From an uncultured Collinsella sp. (GTDB lineage: Bacteria; Actinomycetota; Coriobacteriia; Coriobacteriales; Coriobacteriaceae), in assembly GCA_958407995.1 (NCBI GenBank), contig CATYJU010000012.1, positions 1-50,733 of the forward strand: 50,733 nucleotides of DNA, given 5' to 3'. A program made the position numbers and the translations under genes. The notes beneath the pieces are model-generated. The model saw only the letters and a list, made by a program, of their open reading frames with translations. It searched no databases and was not told the DNA's origin. Below are positions 7,436 through 15,513 of the stretch, in pieces (the stretch's first letter is position 1; each line of letters begins with the position of its first letter).

Positions 7436-8578
7436 TCAGCTCTTTTCCATGTTAATGTCGCCAGGCATCCATATATGCCATGTATCAAGCGCCTGAGGCT
7501 GGAAATCATCCGGTACTACAATTGCTAGGCTTGACCTTGCACGTGTGATGGCAACGTAGAGTTTCGCCTTCGTGGCTTCAGATAGGTTAGTGCTATGGTC
7601 AAAGAGCCAGTTCCGCATATTGGAAGTTGGAAAAAGAAGAACATTGTCAAAAGAAAGCCCTTTTACAGCGCCCATGTTATTTGTCTGAATCCCTGGAGGA
7701 GTTTTTGTCCTTCTGTCATAGACAAGGCTCACGGCGCCATAACGGTTGCTGTAACTGACAACATCCGAAACCCTAACTAATTTTATGGGCTGTTGGGATA
7801 TAGCTTCAGATTTATCCCTTGTCGAAATAGTTGGCGGAAGCTCCGGATACAGGGCATCAGCCAAATCCACAATAATCTGAGGACAACGGTGACAGAATCG
7901 GAGTGTGTCGACATCGACAGTGCAATTAAGGCGTTTGTCCTTAATATATTTGCCAAACCCCGATTTGCGATACGACTTGTTTTTAGCGACGTTTGCCGTA
8001 TGAAAAGTTGCCTGTCGCTGATCGCCAGCAAAGCGCATATCACTAATTTCGCAAAGCATGTTTGCGATAAGGTCAAGATCATAACCAGACATATCTTGGA
8101 TTTCGTCAATACAAATCATGGTGTATAAACGAGATAGACGATCGATAACGTCTCCGTTTGTAATCTCATTAATATAAAGTGCGAGTTCTGCAAGTTTGTC
8201 GCTAAATATTTTGATCTTGTTATCGCCATTATGTCGGCAAGCATAATGGCGCAATTCAGTTTTCCTGGTCCTTAATGCGGATGCGGTGCTTACGAGGTCG
8301 ATGCCGGCGATGGGTTCATTTGCAAGCGCCCCAAATGCGCCCTGAAATGGTCTTATGCACTCGTTTAGAAGGAACGTATACCATGGCATGACGTCAATCG
8401 TATCAGGGATGCTACCAACTTCATTTAGAAGAACTCGGTTTAGTTCATCGCTATTGGCATCAGTGAATGTTGTGAGAAGCACGTGACCATTACGATGCTC
8501 GACAGCCAATCTAGCGAGATACGTTGTTTTACCAGATCCCGCCGTGGCGTCATAGAATACACCGGACATCCAAATCAC
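7436..8578 (-). CDS. UvrD/PcrA-like helicase, GajB-like
   Basis: A 380-residue superfamily 1 helicase-like protein. It has Walker A AGSGKTT at ~13-19, motif II ICIDEIQD at ~155-162, motif III FAGDQRQAT at ~183-191, an FCHRCP segment in place of motif IV, motif V GLSFDNVLLFP and motif VI YVAITRAR near 346. It is shorter than UvrD (~720) and than the B. cereus GajB (~490), so the accessory 1B/2B domains are reduced. It starts with GTG overlapping the stop of the OLD-family gene; an ATG at 8569 is an alternative. In Gabija, GajB assists the GajA nuclease in degrading phage DNA. The pair and their overlap support that role here. Confidence 0.85.
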   Translation of the reverse strand: MIWMSGVFYDATAGSGKTTYLARLAVEHRNGHVLLTTFTDANSDELNRVLLNEVGSIPDTIDVMPWYTFLLNECIRPFQGAFGALANEPIAGIDLVSTASALRTRKTELRHYACRHNGDNKIKIFSDKLAELALYINEITNGDVIDRLSRLYTMICIDEIQDMSGYDLDLIANMLCEISDMRFAGDQRQATFHTANVAKNKSYRKSGFGKYIKDKRLNCTVDVDTLRFCHRCPQIIVDLADALYPELPPTISTRDKSEAISQQPIKLVRVSDVVSYSNRYGAVSLVYDRRTKTPPGIQTNNMGAVKGLSFDNVLLFPTSNMRNWLFDHSTNLSEATKAKLYVAITRARSSLAIVVPDDFQPQALDTWHIWMPGDINMEKS

Positions 8579-10272
8579 CCGACGGCCCTATCAATGAAAT
8601 CAATTGCACGGGTGATATAGTCGGGCCAGTTGACTTCTGTACTTGTTTTAAAAAACTCGTACGCGCATTCAGTTTTGTGACTTTTCATATATTGGAGCAG
8701 ATTATCTCGTGTGTTATAGCTTTTCCTCAATATCTGATTGACGCAGTCAACCCCGTTTGCTTCAACTAGCTCAGGCTCAAGCGTATTGTAAGAGTATCCG
8801 TCAATTGACCCTCGATTTAACAGTCTTTCTGGGAAACTGACGGCGACTCTAGCGTCCTCATCAGGTTTGCCTTTGCCGAGTAAACTATAGGCCTTATATT
8901 GATTTTCTCTGGCCTCGATGTTTCCGTCATTGTCGGTCAAAGCGACAGCGAACTGAGAAACCGCATCAGCAAGTTGTAGAAATCTGGAACCAGAATTGCC
9001 GACTGAAATAACCTCTATGCCATCTTGAATGGGAAGGCGACCGTTATGGGAATCCATATACGCTCTCTGTACTATGAGCTCATCAGAATCACCTTCTACA
9101 AGAAAACACGCTTTACATAGCAAAAAGCGAAGCGTTGAATAGCCTGGAAGTTTTTCAAAGAAATGGTAGGTATCATCAGTGCAACCGTTGCGGAGACTGG
9201 TAGTAGTGCCATCCGGGCCAACCATAAGAAGATTACCGAGATATAACTTATTTGCTACAAAGCTGCTGTGTGTAGTAATTACAGCTTGCTGGCTATTCAA
9301 TTCATCACAAATACCATTCAGTAGCTTATTGAGACTTGCGTGCGAGAGGTGTGCTTCGGGCTCTTCGAGGAGAATTACATTAGATCCGTTTTCGCTGTTT
9401 TTTGCTAGGGCCAACTCGACTTCAACCATATTTTGAGATCCGGCACCGGCATGTGAAAACGATATTGAATCAAGGGCCGCAACTACGCCGGACTCCCATG
9501 CTCGCTTATTCCCCATATCGCTGCGGAAGCTGACTGCTTTTCCCGATAGGCTATTAACCTTGTCGGATAACACTTTATTTGCAGCGCTAACAGCATTGCA
9601 TTCATTAAATTGGAGTCGAGAATGTCGATATGCCTGAAGGACTGAAATTTGACCATCATGATCTAAAACGTCTTTTGCAAGATGCGATATATAAGACTGC
9701 TGACTTCCAGTCCTTGAGAATCCAGAAGAGTCGATCAGACAAGAACGAAGCTTTAATGAAGAAGTAACTAATCCGCTGCGCGCAAATGTATACCTTTTAA
9801 CGCGATAGTATTCGATAGGCAGGGCATTTCCTTCAAGCCCTTTTACGTATTGATCAAATTCCGACCCAAATTCTTCGCGATTAAGCGCAATTAAAATTCC
9901 AATTCCGGATTGTTTTTGTTTACCAGCATTGTAGTCACCTTCAAATTTTGCTATTTGATGGTCATCTTTGCCATCGAACGTAGCTTCGATTCGAATTAAC
10001 GGCGGCATCACAGCGGACCCGCATTTCAGCGTATTGAAATAGCAATTGACGTTGTCAACATTAAATAAATCTTGAGTGAGAGCTTGATTGAGCGATGTAC
10101 CGCGATATGTACCAGACAGTACAAGATGAAGAGCCTCTAGAATTGTGCTTTTGCCTGAATCATTATTACCAGCGAGAACGTTAATGCCTGGAGATAGAGA
10201 AATATGAGTTGGTGATGCGAATTTTTTGAAACCCTCGATGTAGAGATCTTTTACATATAGGTTAGGTTCCAT
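8575..10272 (-). CDS. OLD-family ATPase with TOPRIM nuclease domain, GajA-like
   Basis: A 565-residue protein from the ATG at 10272 (GGAG 7 nt away). The N-terminal ABC-type ATPase has Walker A GNNDSGKST at ~35-43, a long insert, and Walker B LLEEPEAHLS at ~301-310 with a following TTHS switch His. A TOPRIM domain follows with LVEGDSDE at ~391-398 and the DxDG motif DNDG at ~447-450, the metal-binding acids. The length matches GajA (~578). With the overlapping UvrD-like gene this is the two-gene organisation of Gabija anti-phage defence, where GajA nicks DNA when nucleotides are depleted. It could alternatively be a related class 2 OLD nuclease system. Confidence 0.88.
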   Translation of the reverse strand: MEPNLYVKDLYIEGFKKFASPTHISLSPGINVLAGNNDSGKSTILEALHLVLSGTYRGTSLNQALTQDLFNVDNVNCYFNTLKCGSAVMPPLIRIEATFDGKDDHQIAKFEGDYNAGKQKQSGIGILIALNREEFGSEFDQYVKGLEGNALPIEYYRVKRYTFARSGLVTSSLKLRSCLIDSSGFSRTGSQQSYISHLAKDVLDHDGQISVLQAYRHSRLQFNECNAVSAANKVLSDKVNSLSGKAVSFRSDMGNKRAWESGVVAALDSISFSHAGAGSQNMVEVELALAKNSENGSNVILLEEPEAHLSHASLNKLLNGICDELNSQQAVITTHSSFVANKLYLGNLLMVGPDGTTTSLRNGCTDDTYHFFEKLPGYSTLRFLLCKACFLVEGDSDELIVQRAYMDSHNGRLPIQDGIEVISVGNSGSRFLQLADAVSQFAVALTDNDGNIEARENQYKAYSLLGKGKPDEDARVAVSFPERLLNRGSIDGYSYNTLEPELVEANGVDCVNQILRKSYNTRDNLLQYMKSHKTECAYEFFKTSTEVNWPDYITRAIDFIDRAVG

Positions 10273-10369
10273 TTCCAAACTCCGTTACCGTTTGTATCAA
10301 ACATTTTTGAAACCACTAGGTGAATATATCTCGTATAGTCCTCATCCACCACTTTGTCTTCATACTGAT

Positions 10370-11164
10370 TTAATTACCAAGAAATTGCTTTATAGCCACT
10401 TCAATCAGCGGAATCACAATTGACGCTAATGGGCCAACGTTCTTTGCGATAGCCGAAAGCTTTTCGACCTTTTCGAGAAAGTCCTTCTTGTCGTCTCCTT
10501 TAGTTGATTTATCTAGATCAGCGATTGCGCCGAGGGCTACATTCCTGTCTTCTTCATTTAGTTCTAGTTCAAGCACCATCTGAATGGCAAGAGTGGAATT
10601 CATAGTCGACGAGGAGGTAGATGACGAGGATGAACTCGAGGAAATGTTAGGGTTGTTTGATACGTTATTGTTGATTACGGGGCTTACATTAATATTCACT
10701 GGAACCTCCTGGTCCAAAAACCAGCCTTCAAAGTAATTCCACCCGTCGTCGGCTATTGCAACTCGATAAGCGATGTTATCTGCCCAATCAACCTTCAATA
10801 GACCATTTCGGGACAATTCGCGATAATCACCTTCCCTATTGCTCACATATGAAGGTCCCTGACGGGCCTTAGCGTTGTCGTCACAGCACAGAATGTTGAG
10901 AAGCTCGTCGGCGCTATCGCTTATGCACTTAAACCTCCTTCTGGCTTGGCGCGTTCGACTATAGTGTTCGCGGCCAGCAGGGCATAAGGCTTCGACATAT
11001 GCTGTCGAATTGGACATGTCGGTCAGCATTGATATCATGCCGCTGTCACGAAGCGCCACGAGATGCTTTGTAATTTCCAGATCTGTCAAATCAAGCGGAA
11101 GTTGGTCCTGTCGCATCCAAACAATAGATAACGCCATCTCCTGCTTTGCGTTCAATTCAAACAT
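10370..11164 (-). CDS. Hypothetical protein: winged-helix-like region, Ser/Asn linker, C-terminal helices
   Basis: A 264-residue protein encoded 91 nt upstream of the OLD-family gene. Residues ~1-75 and ~85-150 each resemble a winged-helix unit, with an LRDSGMI turn in the first and a SRNGLLKV turn in the second. Residues ~155-190 are disordered: an Asn-rich stretch followed by nine consecutive Ser. The last ~70 residues are an acidic-basic helical region ending in a hydrophobic helix (IVIPLIEVAIKQFL). No enzyme motif is visible. The DNA-binding-like front and hydrophobic end suggest a regulator-effector or a sensor for the neighbouring defence genes, which is speculation from position. Confidence 0.65.
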   Translation of the reverse strand: MFELNAKQEMALSIVWMRQDQLPLDLTDLEITKHLVALRDSGMISMLTDMSNSTAYVEALCPAGREHYSRTRQARRRFKCISDSADELLNILCCDDNAKARQGPSYVSNREGDYRELSRNGLLKVDWADNIAYRVAIADDGWNYFEGWFLDQEVPVNINVSPVINNNVSNNPNISSSSSSSSTSSSTMNSTLAIQMVLELELNEEDRNVALGAIADLDKSTKGDDKKDFLEKVEKLSAIAKNVGPLASIVIPLIEVAIKQFLGN

Positions 11165-11311
11165 ACACCACTCATTTCTCGCTATTGAATTTGCTAGTTA
11201 TCAGCAGGTCTCTTTTCTTTAGGATATGACCCTGCAGAGACATATCTACGAGTCGAGTAAAATCCGCTCATTAAGAACCGCGAAAGACCCATTCCGATTT
11301 TGATGCTGATA

Positions 11312-12376
11312 CTAATTAGTACAAGGCCTTACGATCCCACAGACCTTCCACTCTCCATGGAGCTTTTCCAAATGGAGTTGATAAACATTCGTCAAATACT
11401 GCGGCGTGCTGGTTATCCAGGCATTTGAAACATGTGGAAGTAGTTTAACCTGTGCGTAATCTGTACCGCCCTCATGAGCCACCTTAGAGGCGGCTCCAAT
11501 TTGGGGAATGGAACAAATCATCTCTGAAGCATCCTCAAAATCACCCCAGTATGCCAGGGAGTCTTGGCATACTGCCGATGTAAGACTCCTTATATCTAGA
11601 GGCTTTTTCAACAGTAGATTTATAAAGCTGTCCGCAGCCAAAATAGCCGATGCGTCATCTACTGGCAGAGCCTTTATGATATCAACGACTTCGGGAACAT
11701 CCGCATCGTGTCCAGCAACATTCGACCAGTAGGGAGAGCCAATAACCTCTTTAGCCTCGCCACGGGAGGTATCGAGGTTCAATACAGCGGCCTTGTCGCC
11801 GTCAATTCTTGCAAGCGTAGGTACTTCCGCCGAAATGCATAAATCTCTGAACCTGAAAATGATTTGCTCGCGTGAAATTACAAATGGTGCAAGGGCATGC
11901 AATCTTGCATGGTTGGGAATCGCCTGCAGCCGCATTGCCCTGTCGTAATCTGCGTGCAGCAAGCTACCGTAAACGATGTCTTCGATGTTACTAAAATGCC
12001 CTTGTACATCGTTTCCGTCTTGTAACATGAGCTCAATATCTCTTTCGAGTGGCTGTTTGAGCCTTTTACGCAAATCTCCAACAGCCTTCGTATTGAAGCG
12101 CGAATCGGTTTCGGCGATATCAAAAAGCTTCTTTAGCTGCACGCGCTCGCTATTGGAAAAGTACTTCCGCTGAAGCATCATGCGGACACAAATTGCGGTC
12201 CAGACCATCTCGATATCTTCTATCTTAGAACCGCGAAGACCAAGTGGGTCTGAAATAGAACTGCATTCAATCTTTGTAGGCAAAGGGACGCATGCAGTAA
12301 TAGCATCGTATTCCTGCACCGTGAACATAAATAGAGACAATAACGATGCGTTATCTATTTTTGATGCTTTATTCAT
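11312..12376 (-). CDS. Hypothetical protein, first gene of the defence block
   Basis: A protein of 354 residues if the ATG at 12376 is used (AGGGGG lies ~7 nt upstream). The frame stays open to a TTG at 12436, but that start lacks a ribosome site. It is soluble and mainly helical in the first half, with a basic helix VRMMLQRKYFSNSERVQLKK. The C-terminal ~100 residues are mixed. I see no catalytic motif and recognise no family. It lies 147 nt upstream of the 264-residue gene on the same strand and shares the lower GC of the defence block. A strong terminator separates it from the polysaccharide operon, whose last gene lies just upstream on the same strand. Confidence 0.6.
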   Translation of the reverse strand: MNKASKIDNASLLSLFMFTVQEYDAITACVPLPTKIECSSISDPLGLRGSKIEDIEMVWTAICVRMMLQRKYFSNSERVQLKKLFDIAETDSRFNTKAVGDLRKRLKQPLERDIELMLQDGNDVQGHFSNIEDIVYGSLLHADYDRAMRLQAIPNHARLHALAPFVISREQIIFRFRDLCISAEVPTLARIDGDKAAVLNLDTSRGEAKEVIGSPYWSNVAGHDADVPEVVDIIKALPVDDASAILAADSFINLLLKKPLDIRSLTSAVCQDSLAYWGDFEDASEMICSIPQIGAASKVAHEGGTDYAQVKLLPHVSNAWITSTPQYLTNVYQLHLEKLHGEWKVCGIVRPCTN

Positions 12377-12471
12377 GAGCGCCCCCTCAGGTGGTAATTG
12401 CAAGGTAGAGACCAAAATCTTACGTATATCTACCAAAACATATTACAGAGGTTGATGGGGCTTGTTAAATC

Positions 12472-12511
12472 AAAAGAGGGTGTATCGGCTTTCGCCGATA
12501 CACCCTCTTTT
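12472..12511. terminator. Perfect bidirectional hairpin terminator
   Basis: An 18-bp perfect inverted repeat with a 4-nt loop: 12472-12489 pairs with 12494-12511, A-run on one side and T-run on the other. On the minus strand it ends the polysaccharide operon after ugd. Its symmetry also lets it stop plus-strand transcripts. Confidence 0.9.
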
Positions 12512-12563
12512 CGACAAATGGATTTATACGCAAGGTTAGAGTCGCTGCTGGAAACCCTCTCCC

Positions 12564-13823
12564 CTAGTCCCTCTTAAACAGATCCCTCGTGTACACCTTG
12601 TCCGCAATGTCCGCGAGCTCGTCGCTCCAGCGGTTGGCCACGATCACGTCGCAGCCGGCCTTGAAGGCCTCCAGGTCGTGGGTCACCTCGGAGCCGAAGA
12701 ACTCCGGCGCGTCCAGCGTGGGCTCATATACCACCACGGGCACGCCCTTGGCCTTCACGCGCTTCATGACGCCCTGGATGGAGCTCGCGCGGAAGTTGTC
12801 GGAGTTGGACTTCATCGTCAGGCGGTACACGCCCACGACCGGTTTCGTCTTGCCCTCGTACACGCGGTCCCATACCATCTGCAGCACCTCGTCGGCGACG
12901 AAGTCCTTGCGGGTGCGATTGGCGTCCACGATGGCCTCGATCAGGTTCTGCGGCACGTCTTTGTAGTTGGCGAGCAACTGCTTGGTGTCCTTGGGCAGGC
13001 AGTAGCCGCCGTAGCCGAAGCTGGGGTTGTTGTAGTGGCTGCCGATGCGCGGCTCCAGGCACACGCCGTCGATGACGTCGCGGGTGTTGAGTCCGCGGAC
13101 CTCGCAGTAGGTGTCGAGCTCGTTGAAGTAGGCCACGCGCAGCGCCAGGTAGGTGTTAGCGAACAGCTTCACGGCCTCGGCCTCGGTGGTGCCCAGCACG
13201 AGCTCAGGGATGCCCACGGTGCCGTCGGCGTTCACGCGGTCGAGCTCCGCGGGGTCGGCTCCCTGCGCAAGCAGGCGGGCGAAGCGCTCGGCAGCCGCGA
13301 CGGCGTCGGCGTCCTCCTTCGGCGCGCCAACCACGATGCGGCTGGGGTGCAGGTTGTCGTAGAGTGCCTTGCTCTCGCGCAGGAACTCCGGGCTGAAGAA
13401 GATCTTGCTGTCGCCTAGCTTCTCGCGCAGGCCTGCGGTGTAGCCGACGGGGATGGTCGACTTGATGACGATCCAGGCATCCGGGTTCACCGAGCGCACG
13501 GCGGCGATGGCGGCCTCGACGGAGCTCGTGTCGAAGAAGTTCCTATCGCTGTCATAGTTGGTGGGCGTGGCGATGACGGTGTAGTCGGCACCCGTGTAGG
13601 CCTCGGCCACGTCGACGGTGGCGTGCAGGTCGAGCTGGCGCTCCCCCGTCTTGGCCTCGGCCAGGAAGCGCTCGATCTCGTCGTCCTGGATGGGCGACTC
13701 GTAGTTGTTGATCTTCGCGACCTTCTCAGGCACGATGTCCAGCGCGTGGACTTCATTGTGCTGCGAGAGCAGGACGGCGAGGGACAGGCCGACGTAGCCG
13801 GTACCGGCGACAGCGATCTTCAT
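12564..13823 (-). CDS. ugd: UDP-glucose 6-dehydrogenase
   Basis: A 419-residue NAD-dependent enzyme oxidising UDP-glucose to UDP-glucuronate for polysaccharide synthesis. It begins with the Rossmann motif GTGYVGLS at ~7-14. It contains STIPVGYT, the LSPEFLRES-type segment (here FFSPEFLRES), and the catalytic Cys loop NPSFGYGGYCLPKDTKQL. The start is the ATG at 13823 with GGAG 6 nt away; an upstream TTG at 13835 is less likely. It is the last gene of the operon. Its product is the substrate of the epimerase encoded just upstream. The strongly GC-rich codon use of this gene and the next differs from the AT-richer glycosyltransferase genes further upstream. Confidence 0.95.
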   Translation of the reverse strand: MKIAVAGTGYVGLSLAVLLSQHNEVHALDIVPEKVAKINNYESPIQDDEIERFLAEAKTGERQLDLHATVDVAEAYTGADYTVIATPTNYDSDRNFFDTSSVEAAIAAVRSVNPDAWIVIKSTIPVGYTAGLREKLGDSKIFFSPEFLRESKALYDNLHPSRIVVGAPKEDADAVAAAERFARLLAQGADPAELDRVNADGTVGIPELVLGTTEAEAVKLFANTYLALRVAYFNELDTYCEVRGLNTRDVIDGVCLEPRIGSHYNNPSFGYGGYCLPKDTKQLLANYKDVPQNLIEAIVDANRTRKDFVADEVLQMVWDRVYEGKTKPVVGVYRLTMKSNSDNFRASSIQGVMKRVKAKGVPVVVYEPTLDAPEFFGSEVTHDLEAFKAGCDVIVANRWSDELADIADKVYTRDLFKRD

Positions 13824-13892
13824 GTCATTCTCCAATTGTCAAAGAACAATAATTCGCATGAAAAATGGCCCCTGTTACAGGGCCATGATTTC

Positions 13893-14933
13893 CTAAATGT
13901 TGTAGTAGCGCTTATACCACTTGGCAAAGGCCCTCAGGCCGTCCTCAAGCGGCGTCGCGGGCTTGTAGTCCAGGTCACGTTGGAGCGCCGTGGTGTCGGC
14001 GTAGGTGACGGGCACGTCGCCCGGTTGCATGGGCACAAGCTGCTTGTGGGCCTCGAAGTCGTAGTCCGCAGGCAGCACGCCCTCCTCCACCAGCACGCGT
14101 TGCAGCGTGTCGACGAAGTCGAGCAGGTTCTCGGGGTGCGAGTTGCCGATGTTGTAGACGCGGTGCGCGGCGAGGGGCAGCCCGTCCTCGCCCATCTTCA
14201 CCTCGGGCACGGCGTCCATTACGCGCCTCACGCCCTCTACGATGTCGTCGACGTAGGTGAAGTCGCGGCGGCAGTCGCCCATGTTGAATATCTTGATGGT
14301 GTCGCCGCGGCGCAGCTTCTCGGTGAAGCCGAAGTAGGCCATGTCGGGCCTGCCCATGGGACCGTACACCGTGAAGAAGCGCAGGCCGGTGGCCGGGATG
14401 GAGTAGAGCTTGGAGTAGGCGGCGGCCATGAGCTCGTTGGACTTCTTGGTGGCTGCGTAGAGCGACACCGGCGAGTCCACGCGGTCCTCCTCGGAGAACG
14501 GCACCTTCTTGTTGCCGCCGTAGACAGAGCTGGAGCTGGCGTAGACCAGGTGCCTCACCGGGTGGTGGCGGCACGCCTCGAGCACGTTGAAGAAGCCGAC
14601 GAGGTTGCTCTCGAGGTAGGCACGCGGGTTCTCGATGGAGTAGCGGACGCCCGCCTGGGCGGCGAGATTCACAACGACGTCGAAGCCATTCTCCGTGAAC
14701 AGGCGCTCGATGAGGGCGGCATCGCACAAATCGCCGCGCACGAAGGTGAAGCGGCCGTCCGTGTCTGCCTCAGCCAGCATGTGCAGGCGCGCGTCCTTGA
14801 TGCCGGGGTCGTAGTAGCTATTGAGATTGTCGAGGCCGATGATCACGTCGTCAGATTCATCGAGCAATCTCTTGACCAGGAATGCACCGATGAAGCCCGC
14901 GGCCCCGGTGACGAGCACTTTTCTAGTTGTCAT
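13893..14933 (-). CDS. UDP-glucuronate 4-epimerase (NAD-dependent epimerase/dehydratase)
   Basis: A 346-residue extended short-chain dehydrogenase. It has the NAD motif GAAGFIGAFL at ~10-19 and the GLDNLNSYYD segment typical of UDP-glucuronate epimerases (CapI/GAE type). A VYASSSSVYG strand and a YAATKKSNE catalytic Tyr-Lys pair follow, then GLRFFTVYGPMGRPDMA, again typical of this subgroup. It would turn UDP-glucuronate from the neighbouring dehydrogenase into UDP-galacturonate. It lies 70 nt upstream of ugd in the same operon. The assignment to GAE rather than another UDP-sugar epimerase rests on these motifs and the neighbour. Confidence 0.88.
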   Translation of the reverse strand: MTTRKVLVTGAAGFIGAFLVKRLLDESDDVIIGLDNLNSYYDPGIKDARLHMLAEADTDGRFTFVRGDLCDAALIERLFTENGFDVVVNLAAQAGVRYSIENPRAYLESNLVGFFNVLEACRHHPVRHLVYASSSSVYGGNKKVPFSEEDRVDSPVSLYAATKKSNELMAAAYSKLYSIPATGLRFFTVYGPMGRPDMAYFGFTEKLRRGDTIKIFNMGDCRRDFTYVDDIVEGVRRVMDAVPEVKMGEDGLPLAAHRVYNIGNSHPENLLDFVDTLQRVLVEEGVLPADYDFEAHKQLVPMQPGDVPVTYADTTALQRDLDYKPATPLEDGLRAFAKWYKRYYNI

Positions 14934-14963
14934 ATAATCTCTTTCGTTAGGTAGGTTAGAGTT

Positions 14964-15494
14964 CTAAATTTGCACCTTGCGGTTAATATATCCACCCGTT
15001 GCGTTATCTCGAGGAATCACGCGACAAGGATTGCCTAGCACAATCGAGTGGCTAGGAACGTCGCAGTTCACGTACGCCCCAGGGGCAATAAGGACATCGT
15101 TTCCCACCGAGATTCTGCCGACCAAGATCGCATTGACGCCTATCCAGACGCAATCCCCAATTACCGGAGCACCCTCACGCTTCCCTCGGTTCTCTTGGCC
15201 AATAGTCACGCCCTTATGCAGGTTGCAATTCGAGCCGATGATGGCAGCCGGGTTCACCGTGATATTGTATGCGTGGCCCAGATAAAGGCCCGGTCCGATA
15301 TCAGTTGAGCGGGATATCTCGAGTCCATACCTTTCGCGCATATGCTGCAGCATCAACCTCCAGATAGGATTGGAGGAGCGCTGGGTCTTTCGGAGCACCC
15401 ATAGAAATCTGAGGGCGTGGTCAGTCATAAGTGAAGTGTCTTCTCCATAACGCTGCCAATCGGGGCACCCCCCCCGTTTTTGTTTACCAAACAT
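14964..15494 (-). CDS. CysE-like hexapeptide acetyltransferase with N-terminal poly-G tract
   Basis: A 176-residue left-handed beta-helix acyltransferase. From ~65 it shows hexapeptide repeats (IGPGLYLGHAYNITVNPAAI, then IGSNCNLHKGVTIGQ, then IGDCVWIGVNAILVG) and the LGNPCRVI end. This pattern is the serine-acetyltransferase-like subgroup found in capsule operons, so it probably O-acetylates a sugar. The catalytic His lies in GHAYN. Codons 7-9 contain eight consecutive G. A change of one G would lead to an early stop in either direction, so the gene may switch on and off. The ribosome site is weak. An internal ATG at 15428 would skip the tract but also lose ~22 residues, including part that looks conserved. 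Confidence 0.85.
   Translation of the reverse strand: MFGKQKRGGCPDWQRYGEDTSLMTDHALRFLWVLRKTQRSSNPIWRLMLQHMRERYGLEISRSTDIGPGLYLGHAYNITVNPAAIIGSNCNLHKGVTIGQENRGKREGAPVIGDCVWIGVNAILVGRISVGNDVLIAPGAYVNCDVPSHSIVLGNPCRVIPRDNATGGYINRKVQI
15468..15475 (-). repeat. Poly-G tract (G8) in acetyltransferase codons 7-9
   Basis: Eight G on the coding (minus) strand. With seven or nine G the frame closes within about 25 codons. Tracts of this length in surface-polysaccharide genes are typical slipped-strand contingency loci. Confidence 0.7.
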
Positions 15495-15513
15495 AAGTTA
15501 CATAGCCAATCTA

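Noticed and set aside
13623..14954. A plus-strand frame of ~440 codons across ugd and the epimerase gene
   Set aside because: Both genes are clear on the minus strand; the frame is a codon-bias shadow.
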